Source: Burhinus oedicnemus
Lineage: Eukaryota; Chordata; Aves; Charadriiformes; Burhinidae
Assembly: GCA_008921705.1 (NCBI GenBank)
Contig: VFFE01009197.1
Span: 804,476-868,475, forward strand
Direction: 5' to 3'
Length of the DNA stretch: 64,000 bases
Positions 12,501 to 27,100 of the stretch are shown here, one piece after another. Position 1 is the first letter of the stretch, and the number at the start of each line of letters is the position of its first letter. A program made the position numbers and the translations under genes. The notes under the pieces are model-generated. The model worked only from the letters and a program-made list of their open reading frames with translations, was not told the DNA's origin and did no database searches.

Positions 12501-15490
12501 GCTGCAATGATGATTAAAGCATTCTGTTGTGTCAGCATATCCTCAGTTTGTTAGTGCTAACTCTCAGCTGGCCATATCCTGCCAGATTTGCAAGCAAAGC
12601 CTGCCAAGCCATCTCAACAAAAATGTAGCTTTAAATATTATAAATGATGCTGCATTTTGCTGTGGAAATGTTTCCTGAAAAGGCTGTTCCAAAACATCCT
12701 TTATTGTTGGGGGAGGGGAGCAAAAGGGGCCTGGGAGAGGGAGGAAAAAGAGCTACTTTTAATAGACTTTTTTTTCTTTTGAGGCCAGAGATTCATTTCA
12801 CATCATTCTGCAAGACCAAATGGATTTTTTTTTTTTTTCCCAGTGACTATAAAACATTACAGTAATAATTTTGTATGTAAGTTTTGGCAACTAAGCTTGG
12901 GGTGGGAGGAAGGACAGAGGGCATCTTATTTTATAAAGGATTGCAGTGAGGGATTTTGCAATTGATCAGTTAGTAAAATCTTTTTGGTGGACATCTGCTT
13001 GCTGGCAAAGGAGATCTCTCTTCTTCCTGTATATTAAATAAAAAATCACAGCAGAGCAAAGGAGGTGGCTCTCATAGCAAGGACAAGGTTTGGGTTCTAG
13101 ACCAAAAAAAAGGATTTGGGTCTGTATTTGATAACAGGATGGTATCACGGACTGTTCAATGAAATCTCTCCAAATCAGCTGTTCTTGTGAAACTTTGGTT
13201 GCTAGTTTTCCTTCTTTTTATGTATATGACCCAGAACCGAAACTATGGGGGTTAATCTACAGTATACTTACAAATATTTGTGCAGACACACACAGAAATT
13301 CAAAGCAGGTCAAAGTCAAAATTCCAATTTTGGAATTTCCCTGTTTGTACGAGGAGGTCTTGTTAGAAAGAACATTGTCTCACAAAATTCCTTCACAGTT
13401 CAGCCTCAAAACAGAATAAATCAAAAGGAAAGGAATGATTAGAGTCATGCAATCAGAAGTGGATTCTGATGTGCCTAATCCAACAGTCCACCCTGATGTG
13501 CAAAGAATATTTTCATTACAGTCTCTGAATCCAGCTTATACTTGCTGTCTCTTAGCTGAACTTTAATCAAAAGATCTAGTAGCTATTTAGCTGAACATTT
13601 CTATACATCTTTTTTACTTCCTTTTTCTTTAGTTTTCACATTTTTCCATATTTTACAAGAGTGTTTTTTTACCAGATCAGTTCTAGACTGCTAGGCGAAC
13701 ACATAACAGCTGTGCTCTTACAGGCAAGATACGATGTTATGCAGGCTCTTCTGCATTCAGACCCTGCATATACAGTCTGAGGTACAAACATCAGCTATTT
13801 GTAGTCTGTGCGTTTTTACAATAAAATGTAAACAAGGGTAATTTTCCAGCTTCAAGGAAAATTGGGCTTCCAAGGTGCTTTGCCTTTGCAAGATCAATTT
13901 ATGGAATAAAATTCCCTGAGTCTTATTATTAAGCTTGCACTTGCAGTCCAGTGGCAAAAGATACTGCAAATGACTATCAGAAACAGGGGGTTTTTTCATA
14001 ATCAAAAATAAAACATATTAAATACTTAGTAAATGCATTTTTTTATTTATTTTTCAGCTGTTATTGAGAAAAATTAAATGTACAAACATAATGGAAAATT
14101 AAGTCACTGAGAGTTCTTTACATTCAATTCTGAGTGAACTCTACAAGGAGTGATCACTGCATTTACCATTGTAATGCAAAAGTCCAGAGTCTGCTTGCAA
14201 GTATAATTCAAATCTGGTTTAATGTTGTTAAAGGCAATGGCATTATACCAAAATGAAATCATAGTGGATGAAATCATACTAAAAAATGGATTTTGAAAAC
14301 ACGACAGAGTTGCAAAGGTGGTATGTAGGAGTTATTTAGCTAGTCTAAGTTCTGAAGAGGGTAATTTTGGCACTCAGCAATAAAAAGCCTGTACTCATAA
14401 AAGTGGGTATTTTCTGATGTAAGCTATTTTTGGATCCCCATAAGCATAAACTTTAATTTGCTCTTTGTAGAAGATTGAGAGGTGCTTACCTGCAAGGTAC
14501 AATGTAAGTGCAGTGTATTTCTACCTTGTGCTACCATAATAAATTGTCATTACTGAAGATTATACAACTTCATACGTATATTATGAGAGTGGAAACAATG
14601 GGCTGTAAAGTATCTGCTTATGATGTTTATAGGTAATCTTTCATAGATGTTCGCTCTACACTGCACTTCCATTTGTACATAGTAAAGCTATATATGTTAA
14701 CTAATACCAAGCCTGGAATGTAATTAACCAAGTTATATAGAGTTTGACTGAAAACCTTCTGAATCCAGGGAAAAATCTCCAAAGCTGGGATCAAGCCTAG
14801 AATGTAGTAGCTGTTCATATTTAGAGAAAAATCATATTTGTATTATATATGACATGACCTAAGTGCTCATAGTTTGGATTCTGGCAGCTCTCAACTAGAC
14901 AAGATTTTGAGTTTAGTGGGATGGACGTGGGCTGTTCTATGCCAGTTGGCTTCAATGCTTAAAAGTCGGGCATGTTCGGTTCACTAGTATAATGACATCT
15001 TCAGTCTCATCTGGATGTTTCCTTATCTCACATCCCATTTTGCATTTCTATCCAGATCAGCTTGCCTGAGTATTGGAAAGGGTCTGCTAGCAAAGGAGAA
15101 AAGACAATACAAAAGAACTCCAGGTATAACACTTTTAAAAATATTTCTCTCTCTACTCAGTTCTAGTATGGTTCTGTTCACAAAAGTGCTTCTGCCAGTG
15201 CACCGTCCCAGTGAGATGGCCTTCAAAACAGGACTACTTGTAGAATCGGCCTCCAGAGAATGAAATGTAATAATGAGTTTCAGGCCCTTCACCATTACCA
15301 CTCACTCTTCAGTCATGTATAAAGAAATACCGTGCAAGCAGGACAGAGTAGGTTTGGAGAGCAAATCTCAACTCAAGTTGTGTCAGAAGCATTCTTTAAT
15401 ATCCCTGTTGCTTTTTGGTATTGTGTGCAATGCCTCCCAAACTGCACAACAGCACACTGCAGACAGATTGCTCACAAATGGTACTCCCAC
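6531..15490. other. Intergenic, no gene recognised
   Basis: This is the first part of the PPARG-TSEN2 gene desert. Reading frames are short and scattered, with no recognisable domain or splice-supported exon. A small locally GC-rich patch with several CpGs lies at about 6985-7065, just past PPARG; its overlapping short frames reflect base composition. A CCCTG triplet repeat occurs near 10195-10210. Nothing else could be supported. Confidence 0.7.
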
Positions 15491-15499
15491 ATATAGATC

Positions 15500-15590
15500 T
15501 CTCTCTATATATATATGTATCTCTAACAGTATAGTTATATACTGTTATATTTATATATATTTTTATATATATATATATATATATATACAC
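15500..15590. repeat. AT-rich (TA)n microsatellite
   Basis: A CT/TA tract passes into imperfect TATAT repeats and ends in an uninterrupted (TA)n run at about 15564-15588. The 36-nt stretch TATAGTTATATACTGTTATA and flanks can also fold on itself. It is likely to vary in length between individuals. Confidence 0.95.
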
Positions 15591-17902
15591 AAAAAACAGG
15601 AGTTTGGGTAGTGTTAGTACCCAAAATGAGCAGGATTTGATCCTGTCCCAAATATGCAGAAAAGATGTTTGTGAAGAACAGTAAATGCAAAGCATTTTTA
15701 GAAATAAATCAGACATTAAAAATAGTGAAAACAGATTGTCAGTGCCATTACTCCCCACTCAGAAGCAATACATCCATGCTCAACAATAAGCACAATGTGA
15801 ATCTCTTGCCAGCAATCTGCCATCTCTGGGCTAGGCTGAAGCCTGCCTGATTTTCAGTGGCTGACAAATTTCCTGCTGTACCAGCAAAAATCCTCTAACT
15901 TCCACTCACAGGAATATTAATACTCAGTTGCGGGCATTATTCAAACAAGGAGAGATATGATATGATGTTACTCAAACAAGAGGGAAAGAGGAGACTTTGT
16001 TGTACAAAGGAGTGTGTCTGACTGGTTTTCCTAGGTCGTATCTTTCCATAAAGAAGTAGCTGCATAAGGAGCCGACTCTCAGTGCAAACTTGAGGACAGC
16101 TTGTGGCTGCTGCTGCACCCCAGATTCTTCCCATTGTCCCCAGTTCCTGTTCCCTGCATCCGGCCTGTGCCCTTGCTGGGTGTGAGTGTCTGTCTTGCTC
16201 AGAGTTATGATAGTTTGGTTAGCAGCCAAGGGGCTGAGGATACAAATTATAATAGCATTTCCTTCCCCAGAAACCATTGTGCCAGGGGATGGGAGCTATG
16301 CAGACCCAGCTGTTCCTGCCTTCTGCAGCTATCCTGAGGTCAACGGCAACCTTAAGGCATCTTGGGAAGGAGCACCTTGCCAATTCCATAAGGCAGCAAA
16401 CTTTCTCCCCAACAGCTTTGATTGTGAGAGAACTACAGGCAGTTTTCCTGCTGAGCATGAATGCACGATCAGGATTTTTTAAAAATCATTGCAGTGGGGC
16501 TGAAAACAGGAGTGCACTTCTGCAAAAGCAAATACAAATGTAACACACAAAATGAGCTCCTAGTCGACACTGGGACAAAAATGAGGCAGTTCAAAACTTC
16601 TATGACTATATCAAGAAAAGCCCTTGTGAAAACCCAGGTTCAGACTCTTACTCTTCTTGAGCTAGTACTGGAATCTAGTTTTTCTCAGCTCCAGCGGGTA
16701 TCTTAGCCATTGCAGTCAGTTTCTCTTCCAGTTTTTTTCTGATGGACCTCTTCTACTTTGCATAAATAAAAATAGGCATAGAAGGTCACAGTACTCATCT
16801 GGAGGGCAGTGTCCCTCACATTACAGGTGAGGGCTTTAACTCATTAGCCTTCCCTTGTCCCTTGTTTGTTCTTTCTCTGATCTGCATTTAGTCAAATGAA
16901 TACAAGGTCTGGTATTCAGAAGTGCTGAGCAACAAGCAACTGGACTCTCAATACTTAAATATATATTGAAGAGCCTGACTTTAGGCACTGGTTTTGAAAT
17001 TCTTGTGCAATTCACATTGTGAGATAGTGTAGGGACAGTAGTGTGTCTAGGAGACGCTTACAACAAACATTCTCCTTTACATTATAAGCAAGACTTAAAT
17101 AAGTAGTAGATGGATCTGTTACCCAATCTGTTGTGGTGTTTGTTTTGGGTGTTTTTTTTTTTAAAAAAAGACATTCCAAAGTACCCTACAGATTTTTGGA
17201 AAAATGGCTTGTGCACATTTTTTTTCTTTTCAGTCAAATGACAACAACAACAAAATGAATGAGTCCCACGTTACAGATCAGACAATGTTTCTTAACAGGG
17301 TTTTAAAGCTTGTTATTACACAAATGCAATTCCCACTGCCAAGAGTAAGCTAATATATTCTTGGCATGCCTGGTAAGTCTTAAATCACAGAGAGTGGGTA
17401 CATTCTGCTTGACATCCACAGGAACAAAGTATCACTTTCATAGCTGCATGGTAAAGAAATTCTTACTCAAAATAAAGCCTATTCCACTATGCTTAGACAC
17501 ACAAGACCTCCTTAAGCTCAGTAGGCATTTTGCATATGTTAGGACTGCAGGGCACAAGAATGTTGTCATATGATTATATCTTCTGATTTCCTTAGAAATT
17601 ACCCCAGCTGCGTTTTAATGCTGCTGCTGCTATAATTTCAATGAGTAATTGCTCAATGGATTAAGAATCCGACATGTTTTATTGGGTATTTTCATATGTC
17701 TTTCAAATGTGGTTTCAAAGATAAAATCTCAGCCTCCAAATTGCACCTTTACCAAAGAAAGCATGTTGCTCTACTCAAACCATTCTCAGCTGTCTGGTTT
17801 TACACCACTGTGCGTGACCAAACCAATGGAGAAGGTTAGTTCAGGAGTAGTCTTTCAGCAAATAGCTCAAAATGCTTTATAACAATCCATATCAGCTAAA
17901 TT
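15591..17902. other. Intergenic, no gene recognised
   Basis: No exon-like or repeat-family sequence was recognised here. Several overlapping open frames of 60-100 codons occur at 15.9-16.7 kb on both strands, with no known domain. They coincide with a slightly more GC-balanced stretch and are probably chance. Confidence 0.65.
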
Positions 17903-18018
17903 CATTTTACTGATGGAGGAAACCAGAGCACTGGGGTTGCAGGTAAGTGATTAGCCTGAGATCATCCAGAAAGCCACCTGCATACTAAGCCTCATTCATA
18001 ATCCCCCTGCTACAGTAT
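17903..18018 (-). mobile_element. MIR-like ancient SINE remnant
   Basis: The stretch reads like a decayed, reverse-oriented MIR SINE. It begins with CATTTTACTGATGGAGGAAA (compare the reversed MIR text 'cattttacagatgaggaaac'), then GGTAAGTGATTAGCCTGAGA (compare 'gtgacttgcccaaggtcac'), then an ATCCAGAAAGCC segment. Divergence is high, as expected for a family that predates the amniote split. Assignment is from memory of the consensus. Confidence 0.65.
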
Positions 18019-18183
18019 CTTCTGCAATATTCTTAAAAATGTTTCTTTTTCAGAGGAAAAATCCACTGGCTGTCCAGAAATCCAGAAAGATTTTAATTTA
18101 AGAACAAGAAAACTAAGCAAGGCCTGTTCCTTTAAAATTTGATTTCCCCAGTTGTGTGTTTGCTTGCAAGTGAGCAAACTCTT

Positions 18184-18194
18184 CCCCCCCCCCC
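18184..18194. repeat. C11 homopolymer
   Basis: An uninterrupted run of 11 C. It is an isolated mononucleotide tract with no gene context and may be length-unstable. Confidence 0.95.
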
Positions 18195-21100
18195 GCAGTG
18201 ATTTTGTGTGCTACTTTCTCATGTCTCATAGAAGAGCAGGGATTCCTGGATAACATGTGAAGAACCACTACTCTAGATCACCTCAGGTCAGTGTAGCTGT
18301 TTAATAAACAGTAAACCAAAATGAAACTATCTACTGGTATATTCTCTAACCAATGTATCGCATCCAGTTAATGGGCTAGAGCATATCACTGGAGCTGACT
18401 TTGATAGGACAGCTTTTTCCCTACGCCGGCTCTAAAATCAAGTGTTGCTCTTCTGTTGGTGCAGATTTATTAAAGCCACCCATGATAGTAAATATCCATT
18501 GGTGTTACAATATTAAAATAGAAAACTACAGTTTGCAAGAGGCATTAAGGGAGATGAGAAAAGATTCTGTACATTACAATAAAAATAACAGAAAGACAGA
18601 AATCACAAGGGTCCAGTACAACCAAGGGAAGATGAGGAACTAACAGAAGACAAAGTAAAGATTAAGTGTTCAACATCTTCTTTGCTTAAGACTTCACAGT
18701 AAAAGGTTAATTCCTACCAGATGCTTAGAATAATTAAAATTACCAACAAACTGGCATATAGAGAGTAGGAAAAGAAGAGGTTAAATATGTTCAGCTGGGT
18801 TAGATATATTCAAATTAGCAAGCTGTAACGAAATTTACCCTGGAGTATTTAAGGAAATAGCTGAAACAATCTGAACCATTAAATGATTATCTTTAAGAAC
18901 TCATGGATCACGGAGAAGTGAGGTCTCAAAGGACTTAAGAAGGACAAATTTATTTCTTCTTTTTTTTTTTTTTTCTTCTTAAAGAAAAAAGAAAGGACCA
19001 GGAGAATTACAGATTAGTGTTGCTTCAAATACCCAGTTGGTATTTGCTCAAGTAACTATCCATCTTAGAATATCCAGCCAATAGCAAGACAATAAGCAGT
19101 CCACATATTTTTGTCAAGATTAAAATCATGCCACATTAATTTAATTTCCTTTTTCGACAGAATAATTGGCCTTGTGAATCAGAGGGAAGCAGCAGATATG
19201 CTATGACATGAGTTTGCACAATTGAATGTAACATTCATGTAAACGAGCTAGTGAAGCATTGAAAGATGAAGCTATTACAGGTGCAAAAATGGACACAAAA
19301 GTATTTCTCAATTGCTGTCAAACTGAGAAATCATAGCAGCTGGGATGCACAAGAATTTTTCTGGGTACTATCTGCTTTGAGGTTTTGCTTAATGACTAGG
19401 GTAAAAAAATACACAGTGCACTCAGAACATTTCTAACTCACATCACAGAGACTTAAGCATTCTGGAGCAAAAGATTTTAATTCAACCTGATCTTGAGATA
19501 TTGGAATAAGTGTCTGGGATCAACACAGTAAGGTTCAGCAAACATAGATATGAAGCTTTACCTGTACAAGAAAAAACTCTGATATGCCATTACAAACTGT
19601 GGAATAGTTGGCAATGTAACATTGCTGCATGACACAAGTATCTGGATAAAGCAAACTGTGATCCCAATACACAACAGTATCATGCTGCTGTTGCTAAAAA
19701 AGGCAGGGACTACTTGGTAGCCAAAACATCTGTTTGGCTGACAACTGACTCTTACCACCACTATCCATGATTGTTGTGTCCTTGCCTTGAGTTTGATGCC
19801 ACAGTCCTAAGATGTCTGAAAATGAGACAGGGAAGGAGAACTGAGAAATACAAAAAAACCACCTTATTTCGTTTCTCATGTAGGACGTGAATTTCTTTCC
19901 ATAGGAAGACCCTGTTTCTTGGTGAGGAAAGCCATCCTCCCAAGCCAGTAGTAAGACAGCCCTTAATACATTCACTATAGTCTTTTCTTGATGGCATTTG
20001 AAATATTTCTATGTCAACACTGGCTGACAATGCATGCTTCAAATCCAGGGTATACTTTAGAGACAGCAGCACTCTTTCGAAAGATATTTTGAAACCAGAT
20101 GATTGTATTAATCTCTCTCTCCCTCTCTAATAGACTTACACTAACCAGTCTCTCGTGCATAGTCTACTGTTCCCACGAATTGCTGGAGAGTGAGGACTTG
20201 ATGTTCCCCAGTTCGAGAAAAAGCCTCAGGAAATTGCAAAAAGTCCTAAAAAGCCGCAGTTTGTTTTCATAGCATTCTTTTCCTTTTAGAGAAGTAATAG
20301 ATTTTTTTTTTTTTAACTTTCTCTGTGATATTTCAGGAGTTAATGGACAATAATGATCTAAGATCTGCAGAAAAAAACATGGCACAAGACACGGGAAAGA
20401 TAGTTTGGCTAATTATCAGGGATTTGTTTATGTAGGAAAAAAGGATGTGTAAGTTACACCAAAGAGTCCCAGATTTATTTTTTTTTTGTCAGCATCTGTT
20501 TCTGAATAGAAGGTTCCCTCTAGATCCTCTCCTCTAGCTATTTTACTATTTACAAGGCAAAAATGTGCATGTATACTATGGCTTGATTTCATTTAAGACT
20601 CCCTAAAAGCCAAGCATCCAAGTAGTCTCATTCTACAAAATGAGTTCAGCATGGCATTAATCTCCTGGAAAGATCCATGTTTCAGGCTCTGATATGGATT
20701 GCACTCTGGAGATTCTGCTCCTTCTAAAAGCTACGAATGTGAATTTTAGATTACTAAATAAAAATGAGAGAAATCATAGCTTATAATACACTCCACAATA
20801 ATGGGACACCTTATATCTTCTTTCTAGTAATATACAGAAGGCTTCTTTCTCTCACATAATATATGAAATTCTAAAGGAGTCTGCTACTATAACTAGATAA
20901 TATCACATATCCATGGAACCTAGCAAAGCTGATGTCATTAATTCATTCTTCTCTTTCTCTTCCTCTTCTTCCTCTGGTCTCCTCTTTTCCTTCTCACCTC
21001 ACATTCATGAGACTTGTAAAATAACCAGGACACAATTATTTTGTGTCAGGCAAAGGAAACGTCAGGCACAAGAAATTTGGGGACTGTCTGAAAAAATCTA

Positions 21101-24080
21101 AAATTTTACTCTATTATATATCCCCTCCACCTGATGTGATTGTATATACTTCTCCCCATACTGGGATGTGGTTGACAAGATTGTTTCCTTGTCTTCAGGG
21201 TGCGCAAGTGCTGCAACGATTTCACTTCACTGAAGGCCGTTGTCAGTGGCTTTTCCTAGGGACCTTGACACTGCCTTGCTGAAAGAGTTGAGAGATTTGC
21301 TTACCAAATATACGCTTGGTCCTGCACAGTGCTAAGCTTCTCTGAGGGGGACCTATGTCATTCATTTGCACTATACGCACAAGAAGATGTTAAAGGGCAT
21401 TCGGTATTTTCAGAAAGAAAAAGAAAAAAATACTGCAGGATCAAGTTCTCAAAGGCCATCCTAAGTTTGAATTTAGAGCTCTCTTTATGAATCCATCCAC
21501 CTGGAAATCATTGTAAGAGGATCAGATTGCGTTTGTAATACAGGTGTGATCTGATGATAATATTTCTCTCAATATTCAAGAAAAAAGGTTCAAATTTGCC
21601 TTTACAAAAACGGTCCAGTCTTGCCTGGGAGCCCATTTCAAGATGCACCATGCATGTTACTGGAGCCCCTCCCAAAATGTTGGGTGCTTAGAACTGGCTG
21701 TTCCGGGTGACAGTTCTCCTCTTTATTTTCAGCTGTTGCATTTATTATTAGAGGACAAGCAACAATACATTAAAAGCTTTCTTAATGTTTGTTTCTATTA
21801 GGCAATTGTATTTGCCATGGGGATAATATGCAATCAGGCCTGGAAGAAGCAGCAATGTTTGCAAACTGTGGGTGGGTGAGGTGAAAATTTTTAGTGAGTG
21901 CATCCAAGAACAGAAGCAGAAGGGTCCATAAGGCAGACTTTTTATTTAAGTGTGGTCCAGGTATTCAAATGTGGGGAATTGCTCCTTTAGCAGAAAGTAT
22001 AAAATGCCATTAACAGGTTGAATTGAGCAGCAGAGATCACATGATCAGCTGCTGCTGCTAATGCAACTACTGCTACTATGCTTATTCCTACAAAAGAGAT
22101 AGTTATTATTACTTTCAAAGACAGAAATTCTTATTCTATACATATGCCCATACTGTTCTCATTAGCAAAGGCTTATCCACTGATAGAAAGAGCTTACGAT
22201 GTAAATGTCCTCACCAATGTCCTGTGATAACAGGAGCTGCAAGTTAATTGTGTTTCATCAAAGTGTTTCCTTTATTTACCTTAAATGTGCCGGGTTTTTT
22301 CCATTTCACTGTTAACAGCATTTTCAGATCTGGAGCTGCCAACAAAGCCCACAAAACCCCACCTTTGAGCCAACAAACAGTCTAACTGTATGTTTAACTA
22401 CCCGTGTGAATGTGCAATTCACCAATTTGCTCATAACAGCAAGAGATTTTGCAGGAGCACAGGCTACGCCTGCTACTGTACAACAGCATCTTGTTACAAA
22501 AAGTTTTGTACATTTGACCTCAGATAAACCTAATTTAGAAAAAGGGAAACTATACACAAATGGTCCTCTACAGCAGTCACTCTTTCAGATACTTCTACCA
22601 CCAACTTCTATTTTTTCCCTTCGCTCTACCAGGAATAGTTTATGACTCTCAGCTTCTGCCTTGGAATGGGAGAATGGATTAGAAGATCTCTTGGCCCCTT
22701 CTAGAACTTCTATTTCTCTGTCTCAAACTGTGATATTTAGGTCCTTCTCCAACCCCACCACCTCACTTGCCTTAAATGGCAACATCTAACCTCGAGATCC
22801 CAAGTGCTCTTTGCTGCTTCTTTGAATTCCTGTTCTTCGGAGCTGAGAACAACTTGATTATTAATTTTATCTGGAGTAAAAGTGGACATCACGCAAATAC
22901 AGTCTTGCCTCAAATCCTTTATTTTACTGATTCTCTATGTCATTTCTGTTTTAAAGTAACAGAAAATATGACAAAAACACACACTGGACTAGTTTAGCAG
23001 AGGCTGAAGGTTTCAGCCTACTAATCACCATAGATTTTCTTTGATGTAGACAATAGATTTCTTAAGAAAGAAAGTACAACTATAAGAAAGAAATCTTTCT
23101 TCCGACTAGATGCTCTTGGAAATCTGTTCCTGAAGCAAATCAAAGAAATCAGTGTTTATCCGTTTTTCAGCATAGCTGTTTTCCCTATTATCAGCTGGCT
23201 GAAAAATGTGTGCAATAACCTATAGCTGAAGTGAGCCTCCAATCTTACCATCAGCTTTTGCAGTTGCTCCCAGAAAATATAACGATGTTTCATTATTGCT
23301 CCCACATTGCCCTGAGGTCTGTTACGGAATGTACTAAGACTACACACCGTTGGCCAAGGTATAATAGAAAGAAGCAGGTGGAAAAATAAAATACGATTTT
23401 AATTTCCTGCCATATACAACCTTTTACTATACCCAACGCAAAGAAGGATTATAAATAAGATCTTACGTTTGTTTGTCACTTGATTGATGAACTGTTTAAG
23501 TAATTCTAACTAAATGTATTTAAAACATACTTTTCCCTGCCACAACGTGCTCTTGGATTTCTTCTCTGGGAACTTGGGTTTACAGAGCTTTGCAAAGCAT
23601 AAGTGCTGTAGCTGAGTTAGCAAAATTCCTTGGCTTGCTTTTGTAGGATTGGGCATATAGACAAAATACTGGAGTGACAATCTGTAAGCAGAATACCACT
23701 GCTTCAATTTCTGCCGAATTGATAGCAGTGGTTCACTGCCAGATGATAACGAAATGACGAAATTATCAGCAGGAGAACTTTGTGACTTACAGACTGTACT
23801 GATGCCTGATTATTACTCCACTCGGGGAATACAGAATTGGGTAAATGTGTAACTACAGCAGAATCAAACCAAACCACTTGGCGCTAGCCTGGAGAAGCTG
23901 GCCATCTAGAAGGAGTCGGTGACTGATTAACTGAAGAGCAAATGCTGTGCTAAAGCAGATAGCATAGAGTGAATAGAATGGCCTCTTTCTCTGTTTTTGA
24001 CTGTGCAGCTCTATATTTACTATGGTCAGTCACGGTCCCTTGCCTATTCTGAAATAAGCAATGCAGAAATGGGCCTTATT
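18195..24080. other. Intergenic, no gene recognised
   Basis: No exon or repeat family was identified. Notable compositional tracts are a T-run with flanking purine mirror at about 18955-19000 and a nearly pure pyrimidine tract at about 20942-21000. Short reading frames on both strands show no recognisable domain. Confidence 0.65.
20942..21000. repeat. Polypyrimidine tract
   Basis: About 60 bases are almost entirely C and T (runs such as TTCTCTTTCTCTTCCTCTTC). Long polypyrimidine/polypurine stretches are low-complexity and can form triplex DNA. No gene feature uses it, although such tracts also resemble splice-acceptor approaches. Confidence 0.8.
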
Positions 24081-24180
24081 AAAAAAAAAAACAACAAACA
24101 ACTAACAACAAACAAACAAAAACAAACAAAAACAACCAACTAAACAAACAAAAAAACCACTAAAACCACCCCCCCAAAAC
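24081..24180. repeat. A/C-rich low-complexity repeat (AAAC-type)
   Basis: About 100 bases consist almost only of A and C, starting with A11 and continuing as irregular AAAC/AACAA units (for example AAACAAACAAAAACAAACAA), ending with a short C7 run. It resembles an expanded poly-A tail, but the 60 bases upstream match no retroelement I can name. Confidence 0.93.
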
Positions 24181-27100
24181 TACAACCTGGTGGTTGTTTC
24201 CAGTAGGTAATCCACTGTGTGTACACTCCTGTCACCTACGTGGCAACATACCTTCCTTCATCAGTAGTTCTACAGAAAACAAGGTGCACGCTCAGAGCAA
24301 AACAGTGCTTGGACCTTGTATCCACACATGAGCACTTCATCTCTGGTTAACTGACTGACAATTAACTCAAAGTAGATAATCCCCTTATAAAATATGGTTT
24401 GGACACTCCCCAAACATTTGTTCCAGACTACAAATGTGTAAACTTTTCTCCTTGTTCTGACTCTGTTTGGCAGTAGGATATCAACCCCATGGATATCTAC
24501 TGTAAAAAAATCCCAATCTGATTGCGTTTTTCACTTTGTTCAGAAGTGCAAGGTGCAGTCAGCTTTTCACAGGCACACCATTCTCCCTTCCCAGTCTGGG
24601 AGAGAACATACATTGTGTTGTTTTTGCAGATTGCTTCCCTAAGCCAAACTCATGACGGAGAATCGCTCTCCATCAAAATATGAGTGTTCTTAGGATCAGA
24701 AAAAAACTAGGAAACAGAAGCACTTCTAATAAAAACAAATGCTGCTTTCATTCCCCATTAGAAAATTTTGTAGTCCTTGAAGGATGGAGTATTCTGTGAC
24801 AAACTTTCTCATTCCTCTTTTATTTTTAATCCAAATTCCTGGCTGTAATTGGCCTCAGGTCACATGTTATTTGTTCTGCCTGAACATCCTCAGATGATAG
24901 CAGAAGTCACTGTGAGTCATTTTCTCAGAAAGAGAGGCTACATTGCATATTCTGTCTCTAAGCCAGCCAGAGTGGGGAAAAATGCTCTCAAACGCAGCCA
25001 CACAAGAGAATTCCCTTGATGCTATCTGTGCACAGAGAGGTAATTTCCCCACACGTTAGTCAGCGAAGATTAAAGGGGCAGTGGCCTTGCCTGGTTGCTC
25101 ACCATGAGAGAAAAGGCTGTCCTGACATCAGAGGAAGGGACAGCAGAGCCTGAGCTCACATACAGGAGAAGCGACATACCAGCCATCAGTGATTAAGAGT
25201 TGGAAATCACTTGTACCGAAGTGGTTTAAGACAGATCTGTAAGCAGAATCACAGCGTGAAGAATTATTGCCATCCTTCTGAAATCTCAGCCATATTCGGA
25301 TAAACTGTCTTTAAAAATACTGATTGTTAGGACTCACATTTCTGACCAACTCTCTGCAGCTACCTGTCTTGACCTCTGACTGTTCATTTTCACTCCCAGT
25401 TGTTTCAGCAAGCAGCTACATGACATCTGAACATCTTAAATGGGCTAAACTGCTCTGTTCCGTGCACTTCTATTGCTGCCTCCTTGTCTTGGAGGCCTAC
25501 GAATTTTTGGTGGCTGATCATTAAGTCTCACTTTGTTTTATGGCTGCCTCTGAACAGGAGAAGCCTCTCCAGTTATTGAAAAGTGAGTACCATTGAATTT
25601 ATGGCTATATGTCACTGTTCTGTTCACGTAGATGAGAACAGTATCAATTACTTCACGAAATATTTGCTATTTTTCTTAATTCAACAAAATTATGACTCAT
25701 TTTAAACTTCTTGTGTTGTCCACACTGCCTCTGAGCTGGCACCTTTTCCTACGATTGCTGCTCAAAGGTAGGAGTGTACAGGGTCCTTCATGTTAAAGAA
25801 TTTGTCTTTTGGTCCTTGGCCTGAGCCAGCATTGATAAGCAAGCCTTCTGAAATGATAGGGGAGGCACGGGGGATATTTTCAGCCTAGTCCTGGGAACAG
25901 CTACACATGTACCACCACAGCATATACGCAGAGTTCTCTTGTTCCTTTTGTGACTGGCAGCCACATCTTTGACAGAGACTCTAATATCTAATATCTAATA
26001 TACCAGATTTAATACCCTGACTCTACCTCACAATCACCTGGTAGCTTGGGATATTAGATAGAAAGAATTTTTATTTTATTTTCACAAGTAGTAGCTCTAT
26101 GAAATGTAATAGGTAGGATCAACAGCCTGTATCATCTGCTTCTTCTGTCACATTCCTCCAAGATTTTGAAAAGAATGGCTGGATTTGTGGAATCCTACAT
26201 TTTGGCTTACCCATTTATTTCCTCCTCTGTTTATACACATGAGATAAATCAAATCTCTGGAGAATTAAGTCTGTTTACCTACAGAACGCTACAATTCTGG
26301 CAGCAAGACTGTAAGTACCTGTTTGTGAAGTCACTCATGGCTACACAGAATAGCCTGGAAAGCCATGTCTAGGTGTGCATGTTAATTTAGCATTTGTAAC
26401 CATTCATTCCTTATCTTTGCTGAGATAATCGACAGGGCTTACTAATTGACTGGGTCCTTTTCTATATGAACAGGACTAAAAACAGTTTGTTTCCTGTAAA
26501 GTGCTATGCAATATATACAGCTTCTGTCCACATCCCATCACCTTGGCACTATTCAATAGTTTTGCTGATGGATACCGAAGTTCTTCTGGTTTGTGTTCAA
26601 TACAAAATATTTTTCAAGGAACGTAACATTTGTATAAAGCAAAAATAATGTCTGCTTCATGATGCGAGATTCAACAGTGCTAGCATTAGCATATTTTCTA
26701 ACATTAGAATTAAGTTCTGGAATTACTGTAATTTAACACAGTACTATTTCTGAAATCTTTTTGTAAATGAACACAGCCAGTATTGCATTTACCAGCTTAC
26801 CAGACTCTCATGGGAACCACAGACATTTGCACTAGCACCGAATTTGGACCCTGAAATTTTGTATACTAAAAGCTGCAGATAATACCATAGCTGAGCTGCT
26901 GCTGATTATAGATAATAACATATTGGCCTGATAATTTCTATAGCAATTTTTAAGCTTTCACAGGAGAAGAAATGGAATAATTTCTTGTCTGAGCAAATGA
27001 TACCAATTTGTATGCAACTGTGTTAAGGGTAGCTTTGCATCCAAATTAGTAACTTGAATACAGCCTGAACTATGAGGCAATGTGTGGGGATGGCAGGATG

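Noticed and set aside
15396..15758. 120-codon minus-strand frame with Ile-Tyr repeats
   Set aside because: The IYIYIY stretch is just the translated (TA)n microsatellite.
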